DNA of 64,000 nt from Pseudomonas brassicacearum (GTDB lineage Bacteria; Pseudomonadota; Gammaproteobacteria; Pseudomonadales; Pseudomonadaceae). Position numbers and translations under genes: made by a program. Shown here piece after piece: positions 1-8,954 of the stretch (position 1 is the first letter of the stretch; the number at the start of each line of letters is the position of its first letter). The stretch lies in the NCBI RefSeq assembly GCF_003732265.1, contig NZ_MOBK01000002.1, positions 372,001-436,000 on the forward strand, written 5' to 3'. The notes beneath the pieces are model-generated. The model was not told where the DNA came from and did not search any database. It saw only the letters and a program-made list of their open reading frames with translations.

Positions 1-4
1 AGCC

Positions 5-472
5 ATGCACGACACTAATTTACTGCAACTGATCATCGACGACTTTGCTCCAGCGCAACACTTGCTGGAGTTACTGCAAACCGAGTCCCTCGCCTTGCAT
101 GGTCGCGACATGCCACTGCTCGAAGACATTCTGGCGCGCAAACAGGCAATGATCATTCTGCTCGAACAGCATGGCCGCAAGCGCAGCGAAGTCCTCGCCA
201 GCCTCAATCTGCCCACCAATCGCAAGGGCCTGGAGCAACTCGCCAGCCAATCCAGCGTCGGTGAGCAGTTACTTGCGCAAAGCGATGCCCTGACCGACCT
301 TCTGGCTCAGTGCCAGGCCATCAATGTCAATAATGGTCAGTCGATCCTGGTCCAGCAGGCCGCCACGGCCAATCAGCTGAAGATCCTCACCGGCGGCGAA
401 CCACCCGCGCTTTACGATGCCCGCGGATCAACCGCCAAGCTAGCGAAGCCGCGCCCGCTCAGTCAGGCGTGA
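5..472 (+). CDS. flgN: Flagellar export chaperone FlgN
   Basis: FlgN binds the hook-filament junction proteins FlgK and FlgL in the cytoplasm and delivers them to the flagellar type III export gate. The 155-residue product is predicted almost wholly helical, with leucine/glutamine-rich heptads (ELLQTESLALHGRD, LLEQHGRKRSEVLASL) and a basic, proline-containing tail, which fits the 140-160 residue FlgN family. The ATG lies 5 bases into the window, so its ribosome binding site and any upstream flgM/flgA lie outside. It is followed 92 bases later by the flagellar brake gene ycgR on the same strand, the usual Pseudomonas arrangement. The family is divergent in sequence, so part of the support comes from this neighbour. 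Confidence 0.9.
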   Translation: MHDTNLLQLIIDDFAPAQHLLELLQTESLALHGRDMPLLEDILARKQAMIILLEQHGRKRSEVLASLNLPTNRKGLEQLASQSSVGEQLLAQSDALTDLLAQCQAINVNNGQSILVQQAATANQLKILTGGEPPALYDARGSTAKLAKPRPLSQA

Positions 473-564
473 ACCTGTTGATGAGTTCGCACTTTCAAGA
501 CGCGCCACATGATGGCAGTATGCTGGCCATGCGCAGTCACATTTTGTCCGGAGAACGATGAACC

Positions 565-1311
565 GTGCCCAATGCCTTAACCGCGGAAGATGCTCCGCAG
601 CCACCCAAGGTGCTCTCCACGCCCATGGAGATCGCGGGTAACCTGCGGCAACTGCAAGAAAGCCATGACCCGCTGATTATTACGTTCCACGAACGTAACC
701 AGCGCTTCCAGAGCTATCTGGTTGAGGTTGATCGGGACAACAACGCGATTGCCCTGGACGAAATGGTGCCCCGCGACGGTGAACGCTATCTGCTGGCGGG
801 CGAATCGTTTCGGGTCGAAGGCTTCCACGACGGCGTGCGCATCGCCTGGGAAAGCAACGGCCCGCTGAGCATCGACGAATTCAGCGACACCCGCTGCTAC
901 CGCGGCAAACTCCCTGACGAAGTCGTCTATCACCAGCGCCGCAACGCCTTCCGGGCTGCCTTGAAACTGGCGCAATTGGTCAATGTCGAACTGGGCGGTG
1001 AAAAGCTCAAGTTCCCCGTCAGGGGCAAGCTGCTGGATATTTCCGCCACTGGCTGCAAGCTGCGCTTTGATGGCGACATCACCGGCCGACTGCAACTGGG
1101 CCAGGTCTACGACCGCTTCGTCGCCGACCTGCCCTTCGGCAGCATGACCACCCCGGTGGAACTGCGTTACCTGCACTTCGAAGAAAGAATCTCCACCACC
1201 TTCGCCGGCATCCGCTTTCACAACATGAGCGGGCTGGTGCAGCGTCAGGTCGAGCGTTTCGTGTATCAGCTGCAGCGTGAAGCACGGCGCTTCGACAAAG
1301 ACGATCTCTGA
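565..1311 (+). CDS. ycgR: Flagellar brake protein YcgR (PilZ domain)
   Basis: A c-di-GMP effector that slows or biases the flagellar motor when c-di-GMP is high; the Pseudomonas form is also called FlgZ. The N-terminal YcgR domain spans about residues 18-115. The PilZ domain follows, with its two ligand motifs visible: RRNAFR at 125-130 (the RxxxR arginine site) and DISATG at 158-163 (D/NxSxxG). Length (248 aa) is normal. The start is a GTG with GGAG about 12 bases upstream; an ATG 7 bases earlier is in another frame. It ends just before a strong bidirectional hairpin terminator shared with the convergent MFS gene. Confidence 0.93.
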   Translation: MPNALTAEDAPQPPKVLSTPMEIAGNLRQLQESHDPLIITFHERNQRFQSYLVEVDRDNNAIALDEMVPRDGERYLLAGESFRVEGFHDGVRIAWESNGPLSIDEFSDTRCYRGKLPDEVVYHQRRNAFRAALKLAQLVNVELGGEKLKFPVRGKLLDISATGCKLRFDGDITGRLQLGQVYDRFVADLPFGSMTTPVELRYLHFEERISTTFAGIRFHNMSGLVQRQVERFVYQLQREARRFDKDDL

Positions 1312-1325
1312 TTACACCGCTTCAA

Positions 1326-1367
1326 CAAAAAACGGGCAGTCCCTTGCGGTGACTGCCCGTTTTTTAT
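1326..1367. terminator. Bidirectional intrinsic terminator
   Basis: A 10-bp perfect stem (ACGGGCAGTC / GACTGCCCGT) is flanked by an A-run on the left and a T-run on the right, so it can end both ycgR on the plus strand and the MFS gene on the minus strand. Confidence 0.85.
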
Positions 1368-1377
1368 GCATCAACTA

Positions 1378-2757
1378 TCAGGGTCTGGCTTCCGTGAAAC
1401 TTTGTTCGCGACCGGCGTCCGGGTCTTCCGGTGGCGTCGGCTCGGCTTCCGGCTCCACGTCCGGCTCCGGCCCCGACTCCGCTTCCGGATGCGGCGGACT
1501 GTGCATCTGCTCTTGAACGATCTGCTCGTCGACACGCGGGTCAAGGCACACCACCAACGGCGAACTCGACATGCTGTCCGGCATGGCGACGTGATGCAGC
1601 GGCGCATCGTCGACCTGATGCAGATTGGTGACCGCTTTCGGGCGGATCCGCCACACCAGCACCAGCGCGAAGAAACTGAAAAACGCATAGAGCATGTGGC
1701 TGCCGAACAGCTTCATCAGCACCCCGGCGACCAGCGGCCCGATACTCGCGCCGACACCGTAGGTCACCAGCAGCATCGCCGTCAGCGAGACCCGGCGATC
1801 GCCTTCGACGTGGTCATTGGAGAACGCCACCGCCAGCGGATACAGGCAGAACTGCACCAGCGAACAGAGGAACCCGGAGATGAACAACACCTCCAGCGGC
1901 ACCTGCTGCAGAATCGCCAGCGGCAGCGCAGCCAGTGCGAGGCTGAAGGCAAAACAGCGGATCAACAGCGCCCGGTCATAACGGTCGGACAGCCAACCCA
2001 GCGGCCACTGCACCAGCAGGCCGGCAAAAATGCAGCTACCCATGAACAGACCGACCTGCTCGGTAGACAACCCCTGCTGGGACGCATACAGCGGCGCCAG
2101 ACCGTAGAACGAGCCGACGATCAGCCCTGCCCCGAGCACCGTGCTCAACGATTGCGGTACACGCTTGATAAAGAAGCGCGGCTCCATCGGCGCAGGGTGT
2201 AACGGCGCCGGGTGAATCCGCCGAGTCAGGGCCACCGGCACCAGGCACAGGGCGAAGCACAAGGCGACCAGCATCAACAGTTCCAGGCCAAGGCCGGGGT
2301 GCATGACCAGAATCAGCTGACCCAGCACCAACCCGAGGTAGGAAGCGATCATGTAGCCGCTGAAGACCATGCCGCGTTGCTTGGCATCGGCCTGCTCGTT
2401 AAGCCAGCTCTCGATGACCATGTACTGGCACATCATGCCCAGGCCAACGATCACCCGCAGGAATAGCCACGCCGGCAGCCAGTCGATCAATCCATGACCG
2501 AGCACCGCCGCACCGACGATGCCGGCACACGCGGCATAGGCACGAATATGCCCGACCCGGGCAATCAGTCGGTGACCGATCTTGCCGCCCAGGACCAGGC
2601 CGAAATAGTTGGCCGCCATCAACGCACCGACCCACAAGCTGTCGACGTGATCGGCCGCCAGGCGCAAGGCCAGGTAAGTGCTCAACAGGCCCGAGCCGAT
2701 CAACATCATCAGCGAGGCGAAATACAGCGCTCGAAAGGATTTCCAGATTTGGCGCAT
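1378..2757 (-). CDS. MFS transporter (YcaD-like)
   Basis: A 12-helix major facilitator superfamily permease of 459 residues in the inner membrane; substrate unknown. Hydrophobic segments run from residue 9 (ALYFASLMMLIGSGLL) to about 390, and the loop between helices 2 and 3 carries a motif-A-like GGKIGHRLIARVG. The sequence resembles the YcaD/YfkF-like group of uncharacterised MFS proteins. The last ~60 residues are hydrophilic and rich in Pro, Glu and Asp (PHPEAESGPEPDVEPEAEP), an acidic cytosolic tail not expected in transport cores. The gene stands alone and converges with ycgR. The substrate cannot be inferred from context. Confidence 0.85.
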   Translation of the reverse strand: MRQIWKSFRALYFASLMMLIGSGLLSTYLALRLAADHVDSLWVGALMAANYFGLVLGGKIGHRLIARVGHIRAYAACAGIVGAAVLGHGLIDWLPAWLFLRVIVGLGMMCQYMVIESWLNEQADAKQRGMVFSGYMIASYLGLVLGQLILVMHPGLGLELLMLVALCFALCLVPVALTRRIHPAPLHPAPMEPRFFIKRVPQSLSTVLGAGLIVGSFYGLAPLYASQQGLSTEQVGLFMGSCIFAGLLVQWPLGWLSDRYDRALLIRCFAFSLALAALPLAILQQVPLEVLFISGFLCSLVQFCLYPLAVAFSNDHVEGDRRVSLTAMLLVTYGVGASIGPLVAGVLMKLFGSHMLYAFFSFFALVLVWRIRPKAVTNLHQVDDAPLHHVAMPDSMSSSPLVVCLDPRVDEQIVQEQMHSPPHPEAESGPEPDVEPEAEPTPPEDPDAGREQSFTEARP

Positions 2758-2826
2758 CGGCGTTCCGAGCGGCTCCTTGCAGTGAAGATCAGGCTACCGA
2801 AACGATAGCCCGTAGACGACGAAGCG

Positions 2827-4170
2827 TCAGGCCTGGGCAGCTAAAACACGCCGTTCCCAAGGGGTAATTTCATTAAAGAAGCTGGTCAGCTCCATGGACT
2901 TCGAAGCGACGTAGCCTTCGATGAACTCGGTGCCAAACAGTTCCTTCGCCAATTGGCTACGTTTCAGACGCTCAAGAGCCGCATGCAAGGTACACGGCAA
3001 CGAAAGATTATCCGGCACTTCGAATTCGCCCTGGATCGCCTCGGTCGGCTCAAGCTGGTTTTCAATGCCATGCAACCCGGCGGCAAGGCTGGCGGCGATG
3101 GCCAGGTACGGATTGGCGTCGGCCCCCGGCAAACGGTTCTCGACCCGACGAGCAACCGGCGAACTGGCCGGAATGCGCAACCCGGCAGCACGGTTGTCGT
3201 GGGACCAGCAGGCATTATTCGGCGACGCGTACGGATGGCACAAGCGCTGATACGAGTTCACGTTCGGCGCGAACAGCGCCGTGAAGTCGGCCATGCCGGC
3301 CTGCTGGCCGCCGATGAAATGACGGAAGGTCGCGGTTGGCTGACCGGCCTCGTCACTGAACACGTTCCGCCCGGTGTTGATGTCGACGATACTTTGGTGA
3401 ATGTGCATCGAACTGCCCGGCGTGTGCGCCAGCGGCTTGGCCATGCAGACCACGGTCAGGCCATGCTTGAGCGCGACTTCCTTGAGCAGGTGCTTGAACA
3501 GCAACGTCTGGTCGGCCAGCAACAGCGGATCACCGTGCAGCAGGTTGATCTCGAACTGGCTGACACCCATTTCATGCATGAAGGTGTCGCGGGGCAGGCC
3601 CAGCGCCGCCATGCATTCATAGACTTCAGTGAAGAACGGCCGCAAGCCGTTATTGGAACTGACACTGAATGCCGACTGACCGTCCTCGCGACGACCATCC
3701 AGGCCCAGCGGCGGCTGGAACGGTTGAGTCGGATCGGGGTTGGGCGCGAACACGAAGAATTCAAGCTCGGTCGCCACCACCGGCGCCAGGCCGCGAGCCG
3801 CGTAACGCGCGATCACTGACGTGAGTTGGCCGCGGGTCGACAGACTCGAGGGTTCACCGCTCAATTCATCCGCATCGCAAATGGCCAGTGCCCGCGGCTG
3901 CTGACTCCAGGGCAAGCGATAAATATGCGCCGGGTCCGGCACCAACGCGAGGTCACCGTCATCGCTGCCGTAAAAACGTGCGGGTGGATACCCGCCCATG
4001 ATGCATTGCAGCAGCACACCCCGCGCCAACTGCAACCGACGTCCTTCGAGGAACCCCTCGGCCGTCATGACTTTGCCCCGGGGAACTCCATTCAAGTCCG
4101 GTGTGACACATTCAATCTCATCAATGCCCGCCAATCGCTGTGCGAGTGAACGATGGCCATCGGTAGTCAT
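2827..4170 (-). CDS. Glutamine synthetase family protein, probable gamma-glutamylpolyamine synthetase
   Basis: A cytoplasmic GS-fold ligase of 447 aa, probably joining glutamate to an amine such as putrescine or spermidine (PuuA/SpuI-type) rather than to ammonia. The GS catalytic core is visible: VVATELEFFVF (metal-binding Glu), HEMGVSQFEINL, the MAKPLAHTPGSSMHIHQS substrate/metal histidine region, NRAAGLRIP and the VENRLPGADANPYLAIAA glutamate-binding block. It lacks the adenylylation loop typical of GlnA and has a short N-terminal domain with LNGVPRGKV. The chosen ATG at 4170 has AAGGA about 7 bases upstream; a further in-frame start 45 bases earlier lacks a good site. It is a single gene without other puu/spu genes here, so the exact amine is unknown. 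Confidence 0.88.
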   Translation of the reverse strand: MTTDGHRSLAQRLAGIDEIECVTPDLNGVPRGKVMTAEGFLEGRRLQLARGVLLQCIMGGYPPARFYGSDDGDLALVPDPAHIYRLPWSQQPRALAICDADELSGEPSSLSTRGQLTSVIARYAARGLAPVVATELEFFVFAPNPDPTQPFQPPLGLDGRREDGQSAFSVSSNNGLRPFFTEVYECMAALGLPRDTFMHEMGVSQFEINLLHGDPLLLADQTLLFKHLLKEVALKHGLTVVCMAKPLAHTPGSSMHIHQSIVDINTGRNVFSDEAGQPTATFRHFIGGQQAGMADFTALFAPNVNSYQRLCHPYASPNNACWSHDNRAAGLRIPASSPVARRVENRLPGADANPYLAIAASLAAGLHGIENQLEPTEAIQGEFEVPDNLSLPCTLHAALERLKRSQLAKELFGTEFIEGYVASKSMELTSFFNEITPWERRVLAAQA

Positions 4171-4267
4171 GACGCAATCCTTTGTTGTGCGGGCCGCGAA
4201 CGGCGACCCGTACAAAATAGGCTTCGCCTGTTCAGAATTTCAAGCAGCGCCACACAATAAAGAAGGC

Positions 4268-4960
4268 TCAGGGCAGATAAAGACTGAACACGCCGCCGCC
4301 CAACGGGCCGCCATTGCTCAGCCGGGTGCTGCCGCCGACACCATTGCGTTGATGCAACGCGGCAATCCGCCCGGCAAAGTACAGGCCCAGGCCGGTGCTA
4401 CTGCTGCTGTAATTGATGCCCTGCACATAGTCCGCCTGAGACTCGATCATCTCGGCCGGGTAGCCGGCACCATCGTCGTTGATGGTCAGCACCAGTTGAC
4501 CGCCCTCGTCACTGACGCTGATCAGCAGCGACTCGCGCGCATAACGAATGGCGTTATTGATGATGTTGCCCAGCACCGAGGCGACCAGCTCGCGGTCGAA
4601 GAACCCCAGCGGGCTCAACGGGTCGACTTCATAGGTCGCGATAATGCCGCGGCTGGCGAACACCTCTTGATGGCTGGCCAGCTGCGCTTCGAGAAAGTCA
4701 TCCAGATCGTGGTAGGCCGGCTGCAATGGCAGCTGATTGACCCCCAGTTTGTACAGGCCTAACAACTGCACCAGCATGCCGTTGAGGTGGGCGAACTCAT
4801 ACTCGATGACGCCCTGCTCCGGGCCGTGCAGCTGCGGGTCGGGCAAGCGCGCCAGCCAATGGCTGTGGGCCTGCATCAGCATGGCCAGCGAGTTCTTCAT
4901 GTCGTGCACGGTGGAAGCAATCACCGTCGAGAAATCCAATGCCGGGTTGTCTTGGCTCAT
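4268..4960 (-). CDS. Sensor histidine kinase (soluble, short)
   Basis: The kinase half of a two-component pair with the overlapping response regulator. The 230-residue protein has no membrane segment and no sensor domain. It begins almost directly with a non-standard H-box (STVHDMKNSLAML, His19), followed by the HATPase_c domain: N-box NNAIRYA (135-141), G1 INDDGAGYP (160-168) and G2 TGLGLYFAG (189-197). It must therefore receive its signal through a partner. Its ATG overlaps the response regulator stop codon by 4 bases (ATGA), so translational coupling fixes this start rather than an upstream in-frame codon. Such minimal kinases beside TPR-regulators are conserved in Pseudomonas, but I know of no defined signal. 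Confidence 0.85.
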   Translation of the reverse strand: MSQDNPALDFSTVIASTVHDMKNSLAMLMQAHSHWLARLPDPQLHGPEQGVIEYEFAHLNGMLVQLLGLYKLGVNQLPLQPAYHDLDDFLEAQLASHQEVFASRGIIATYEVDPLSPLGFFDRELVASVLGNIINNAIRYARESLLISVSDEGGQLVLTINDDGAGYPAEMIESQADYVQGINYSSSSTGLGLYFAGRIAALHQRNGVGGSTRLSNGGPLGGGVFSLYLP

Positions 4961-6561
4961 CCGCCGAACGCCTTGATTTTCAGTTTCTGATAGCGCGGAT
5001 AACGCGCGTCGGTGTCGGGCATCAATCCGACCATTTTCAGGCAGACCCGACATTCGTCGATTTCCGCCGACGGCACACTGGTGTCGGTGCCGTGCAGCAG
5101 CGACTGCGCCATGTTCAGGGCAATACTGATGTTTTTCGGCTGCATCGCCAGCGCCCTGCGGAACACCGACCGGGCCTCCACCAGGTTGCCGGTCTTGTAC
5201 ACCCGCACGCCCTCACGGTTGAGCTCGGCGGCGGCGTTGCTGGAACTGAGAATGGTCGGGTCGTCGGTCAGTTTGGCGATGCCCTTCATCACCACCGGGT
5301 CGTCACCGTAGATCTCCGCGCAGTTCTTCAGCATCGAGGCGCCAGCGCTCGCCTGACCGAGCATTTGCAGCTGCTTGGCCACCAACAGCGCGGCCTCGGC
5401 ACTCATGAATTGCTCCATGCCTTCGAGGCGCATCATCGCTTGCTCGGTGAGCTTCTCGGCCGTTTCGCTGTCGTTGAGCAACAAACTGGTGGCTTTCATC
5501 AGACGCGCACGAATCTGCAGGCCCGGGTCGCTCGGGTTCTCCTTCGCTACCAGACTGAGGGTCGTGTTGATTTCCAGGCGGGTGCGGGTATCCAGACCTT
5601 TCTCGCTGCCTTTACTGATCAAGGCGTGGGCCAGGCCGAGGTTGCTTTCCGCGTCCTTGAAACGCGACTGAGCGCCTTGGGACACCGCTTGGCGATACGC
5701 CCGGGAGGCGGTGTCGAAATCTTCATTGGTCATCGCCAGCTTGCCCAGCAACGCTTGCCGGCGTACGGCCAGCGGCGACAGGCGAATGGCTTCTTCCAAT
5801 ACTTTCTGCGCGCCCTTGGTGTCGCCTTCGACCACCAGCACGTCGGCCATGCCGTCATACAGCGCGGGCATCATCGGAAACACTTTCAGGGCTTTCTCAT
5901 AAATGCCTTTGGCCTGGCTGACCTGGCCGCGCTTGAACAGCAGCTGGCCCAACCCGGCAAACGCCCACGGCAACGGCCGGTCAGCAATGATGCTGTCGTA
6001 GAGGCGCTCCAATGCTTCGTTCTGATTCAAGTCGCGCAAGGCATCCGCGCGGTAGCGCAGGCACAGCGGCGAATAGCGGATGTCCTTTTTGCACAGTTCG
6101 ATGCAGGCATTGAGCACTTCCAGCGGCTTGCCACGGTCGAGGGCTTGCAGGATCGGCTTGAGCAGGTTCTTGCGCTGCTCCAGCCGCTCCAGACGCTGAG
6201 CCAGGCCAGAGCGGTTGAACGGTTTGGTCAGGTAGGCATCCGGTTCATGCTCCAGCGCACTGAGCACCATGGCCTGGCTGGTTTCGGCGGTGACCATGAC
6301 GAACACGCTTTCATGGCTGATCAGTTTCTCGATCATCAAGTCTTCGAGGACCTGCTGACCGTTCTTCTTGCCGTCGCCGAGGTGGAAATCCTGCAGGATG
6401 AAATCGTAGGCCTTCTGCGAACACATGCGCAGCGCCTGCTCGCCAGAGTCCGCGGTATCCACGTCCTTGACGCCCAGCTCCCGCAACATGGACCTGACGG
6501 AACTGCGGAAATCCGAGAAATCATCGACGATCAGAAAACTCTTTTGGTGATACGACAGCAT
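4957..6561 (-). CDS. Response regulator with C-terminal TPR repeats
   Basis: A 534-aa protein with a CheY-like receiver at about 1-125 and a long tetratricopeptide-repeat region to the end, and no DNA-binding output domain. Receiver residues are intact: acidic pair Asp13-Asp14 (LIVDD), phosphoacceptor Asp58 (ILQDFHL), T91 and Lys113 (YLTKPF). TPR-like helices follow (ALYDGMADVLVVEGDTKGAQKVLEEAIRLSP; GVRVYKTGNLVEARSVFRRALAMQPKN). The output is thus protein-protein contact, not transcription. It is the first gene of a two-gene operon with the kinase. I chose the ATG at 6561, where TGGAAA precedes MLSYHQKSFLIVDD, over an upstream ATG 57 bases earlier. Target and signal unknown. Confidence 0.88.
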   Translation of the reverse strand: MLSYHQKSFLIVDDFSDFRSSVRSMLRELGVKDVDTADSGEQALRMCSQKAYDFILQDFHLGDGKKNGQQVLEDLMIEKLISHESVFVMVTAETSQAMVLSALEHEPDAYLTKPFNRSGLAQRLERLEQRKNLLKPILQALDRGKPLEVLNACIELCKKDIRYSPLCLRYRADALRDLNQNEALERLYDSIIADRPLPWAFAGLGQLLFKRGQVSQAKGIYEKALKVFPMMPALYDGMADVLVVEGDTKGAQKVLEEAIRLSPLAVRRQALLGKLAMTNEDFDTASRAYRQAVSQGAQSRFKDAESNLGLAHALISKGSEKGLDTRTRLEINTTLSLVAKENPSDPGLQIRARLMKATSLLLNDSETAEKLTEQAMMRLEGMEQFMSAEAALLVAKQLQMLGQASAGASMLKNCAEIYGDDPVVMKGIAKLTDDPTILSSSNAAAELNREGVRVYKTGNLVEARSVFRRALAMQPKNISIALNMAQSLLHGTDTSVPSAEIDECRVCLKMVGLMPDTDARYPRYQKLKIKAFGG

Positions 6562-6677
6562 CGAAGATTTCCAGGCAGTTTTAAGAAGAAGAGCATGACC
6601 GTTCGGGTTATCGGCCAAGAGTGCCGTTAGCTTGAGACTGAGTGGCTCCCAAGCGATGGCTAATTATTTGAAGGCAC

Positions 6678-6720
6678 AAAAAAGCCCTGCCGGATGGAGG
6701 TCTCCGGCAGGGCTTTTATT
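6678..6720. terminator. Bidirectional intrinsic terminator
   Basis: A 14-bp stem (AAAGCCCTGCCGGA pairing with its complement) has A-rich and T-rich flanks. It lies just after the chrA stop on the minus strand and in the gap before the response regulator start. Confidence 0.85.
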
Positions 6721-6724
6721 GTTT

Positions 6725-8062
6725 CTAACGCAGCAGATGCACTGCCAGACCCACGAGTGCACACCCCATCAGCACCTGGATGACGCCCCGTTTGAAGCGG
6801 AACAAGGCAATGGCTGCGGCGATCGCGATCAGTGCAGAGGGCCAATCGAGTTGGCCGCTGAAACCCTTAGGCCACAGCACGTGATAGCCGAAGAAACACG
6901 CCAGATTGAGAATCACACCCACGACGGCTGCCGTAATGGCGGTGAGTGGCGCGGTGAACTTCAGCTCGTTGTGGGTCGACTCGACCAATGGCCCGCCCGC
7001 CAGGATGAACAGGAACGAGGGCAGGAAGGTAAACCAGGTCACCAGGCACGCGGCGACTGCTCCCGCCAGAAAAACATGATCGCTGCCGAACACTTGAGCG
7101 ACATACGCCCCGACAAAACTGACGAAGGCCACGACCATGATCAAGGGTCCCGGAGTGGTTTCGCCTAACGCCAGGCCATCGATCATCTGCGTCGGTGTCA
7201 GCCAGCCATAATGTCCGACCGCCCCTTGGTAGACATAGGGAAGCACGGCATACGCACCGCCAAACGTCAGCAATGCTGCCTTGGTAAAGAACCAGCCCAT
7301 CTGGGTCAAGGTGCCTTCCCAGCCAAAGAGGATGGTCAAAATCCCCATTGGTAACGCCCATAAAGCGGCGCCGATCAGGGCCAGCGTTGCCAATTTCGGC
7401 CAACTGAACCGGGCATGCTCCGGGGATGGGGTGTCATCATCGATCAAGGCCGGGCCAAAGGACTTTTTAGCGGCGCCATGACCACCGGTCCTGAACTTAT
7501 CCGGCGCCAGGCGCCCGCCGACATAGCCGATCACTGCGGCGCCCAGAACGATCAGCGGGAACGGCACATTGAACGCGAAGATCGCAGTGAACGAAGCGGC
7601 GGCTATCGCCCACAGCCAATTGTTCTTTAGGGCCCGAGAGCCGATCCGATGGGCCGCCTGCACGACAATGGCGGTCACGGCCGGCTTGATGCCATAGAAA
7701 AGCCCGGCCACCACCGGCACTTCGCCGAAGGCGATGTACATCCACGACAACGCGATCAGGATGAACAACGACGGCAGCACAAACAGCGCGCCGGCAATCA
7801 CCCCGCCCCAAGTGCGATGCATCAGCCAGCCGATGTAAGTGGCCAACTGCTGCGCCTCTGGCCCAGGGAGCAACATGCAGTAATTGAGGGCATGCAGGAA
7901 TCGGCGCTCGGATATCCAGCGCCGCCGTTCAACCAGCTCTTGGTGCATGATCGAAATCTGCCCCGCAGGCCCGCCGAAACTGATGAAGCCGAGCTTCAAC
8001 CAGAACCAGAACGCCTCACGAAGACTGATTGCGTCCGGCCTGGACAGCTCTTCTTCAACCAT
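6725..8062 (-). CDS. chrA: Chromate transporter ChrA
   Basis: A CHR-superfamily inner-membrane protein of 445 aa that exports chromate and gives resistance to it. Two homologous CHR halves are visible. The first starts at about residue 15 (FWFWLKLGFISFGGPAGQISIMHQELVERRRWIS, with the FGGPAGQI motif and LLPGPEAQQLATYIG). The second starts at about 230 (FTKAALLTFGGAYAVLPYVYQ, with GLALGETTPGPLIMVVAFVGF-like sequence). The halves are joined by a hydrophilic linker (PDKFRTGGHGAAKKSFGP). This is the long-chain two-domain type. The ATG at 8062 gives MVEEELSRPDAISL. No chrB regulator is adjacent, so it may not be chromate-induced and the natural substrate could differ. Confidence 0.92.
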   Translation of the reverse strand: MVEEELSRPDAISLREAFWFWLKLGFISFGGPAGQISIMHQELVERRRWISERRFLHALNYCMLLPGPEAQQLATYIGWLMHRTWGGVIAGALFVLPSLFILIALSWMYIAFGEVPVVAGLFYGIKPAVTAIVVQAAHRIGSRALKNNWLWAIAAASFTAIFAFNVPFPLIVLGAAVIGYVGGRLAPDKFRTGGHGAAKKSFGPALIDDDTPSPEHARFSWPKLATLALIGAALWALPMGILTILFGWEGTLTQMGWFFTKAALLTFGGAYAVLPYVYQGAVGHYGWLTPTQMIDGLALGETTPGPLIMVVAFVSFVGAYVAQVFGSDHVFLAGAVAACLVTWFTFLPSFLFILAGGPLVESTHNELKFTAPLTAITAAVVGVILNLACFFGYHVLWPKGFSGQLDWPSALIAIAAAIALFRFKRGVIQVLMGCALVGLAVHLLR

Positions 8063-8154
8063 TAGCGCCAAAGCCTCTGGAAACGAACAAGCAGGGAATG
8101 TGCGATGTGGGTACTGACAGAAACGGCGCATTACGCAAGGCGCCGTGAAATAGA

Positions 8155-8231
8155 TGGTGTCCCAGGGCAGGTTCGAACTGCCAACCTTCCCCTTAGGAGG
8201 GGGATGCTCTATCCAATTGAGCTACTGAGAC
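8155..8231 (-). tRNA. tRNA-Arg (anticodon CCU)
   Basis: A 77-nt cloverleaf read on the minus strand: acceptor GTCTCAG/CTGGGAC with discriminator A and encoded CCA, D-arm GCTC..GAGC, anticodon stem TCCCC/GGGGA around loop CTCCTAA, and T-arm GGCAG-TTCGAAC-CTGCC. It reads AGG codons. Confidence 0.95.
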
Positions 8232-8470
8232 ACATGTCGCCCGCACGAAATGCGGTGCGATGGACGGCGAGCATGTTAACGGGCAGGCCCGGATTTGTCA
8301 TGTCGTCCGTAGGGCTTTTTAAGTGTAGGCAGGCGCCCCACCGGGCTGTGGCTTTGTTTACCGTGCAAATTGCATCCTCTCAAAATGCCAGCATTGCATT
8401 TTGCAATGCGGGCACTCCTAAAGGATAAGTTAATTCTTTGTTTTTAAAGGATTTATTAGCCGTTAAACTG

Positions 8471-8488
8471 TTGGCACGCGGGCTGCTT
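8471..8488 (+). promoter_or_regulatory. Candidate sigma-54 (RpoN) promoter
   Basis: TTGGCACG-N4-CTGCT matches the -24/-12 consensus TTGGCACG-N4-TTGCW at all but one base, and GG and GC are separated by exactly 10 bases. Predicted transcription start is near 8498, giving a leader of about 24 bases to the gene at 8522. No enhancer-binding protein site was identified. Confidence 0.6.
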
Positions 8489-8521
8489 CAACTGTTCTCA
8501 AGAACAACCGAGGTGAGCCTC

Positions 8522-8752
8522 ATGAACCGCGCCCTTTTACTCTCGAATGCAATCGCCCTGGCAGTCCTGGCGGCTTTTCATTTTGCCCCCGAGACCAGCG
8601 CGGTGCAGGTTGCTCAACGCATGCCGCATTACCTGCAACTGCAAAAAGCCCCGCAATTGGCGGTCATGAGCGATCAGCGCGGGTTTATTCGCCAGGATGT
8701 GAGCCAGGAAGGCCCATCGGTAACGCAGGCTTCCGAACGCTTTGTATTTTGA
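8522..8752 (+). CDS. Small secreted or membrane-anchored protein, unknown function
   Basis: A 76-residue product not recognised as any named family. The first ~25 residues (MNRALLLSNAIALAVLAAFHFAPETSA) look like a signal peptide or membrane anchor. The rest is polar with no cysteines. The ATG has a strong GAGGTGAG site 6 bases upstream and lies about 24 bases downstream of a predicted sigma-54 start. It is followed after 22 bases by another small membrane protein, so the two may form an operon. Orthologues are probably Pseudomonas-restricted. Confidence 0.65.
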   Translation: MNRALLLSNAIALAVLAAFHFAPETSAVQVAQRMPHYLQLQKAPQLAVMSDQRGFIRQDVSQEGPSVTQASERFVF

Positions 8753-8774
8753 ATCACCCTATCAGGAGCACAGC

Positions 8775-8954
8775 ATGTCCAAATCAGCCGCAGGATTTTT
8801 GATCCTTGCCTTATTGAGCGGCATTCTTCATTTGGCCTTGGTTCAGGAGGCGGTTGTTACTTTGCCGCTGATTGCCTGCGGCGTTTTTGCCGGGTTGTTT
8901 GTGTTGGCGTTGATTGCCGGGCGAAAAATCAAGTTCGATCCGGTGCTGCGTTAA
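8775..8954 (+). CDS. Small membrane protein (possibly PA3371-like)
   Basis: A 59-residue protein that is almost entirely two hydrophobic helices (AAGFLILALLSGILHLALV and TLPLIACGVFAGLFVLALIAG) followed by the basic tail RKIKFDPVLR, so an inner-membrane hairpin is expected. AGGAG sits 8 bases before the ATG. Size, topology and the position next to phnN recall the uncharacterised PA3371 protein of P. aeruginosa, but that is a memory-based suggestion. Its 3' end overlaps the 3' end of the convergent phnN by 26 bases, which may create antisense contact between the two mRNAs. Confidence 0.65.
   Translation: MSKSAAGFLILALLSGILHLALVQEAVVTLPLIACGVFAGLFVLALIAGRKIKFDPVLR

Noticed and set aside
1366..2202. 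Long plus-strand frame opposite the MFS gene
   Set aside because: Arg/His/Gln-rich shadow frame of the clear 12-helix permease on the other strand.
4939..6630. 563-codon plus-strand frame opposite the TPR response regulator
   Set aside because: High-GC antisense frame; the minus strand holds the intact receiver and TPR motifs.
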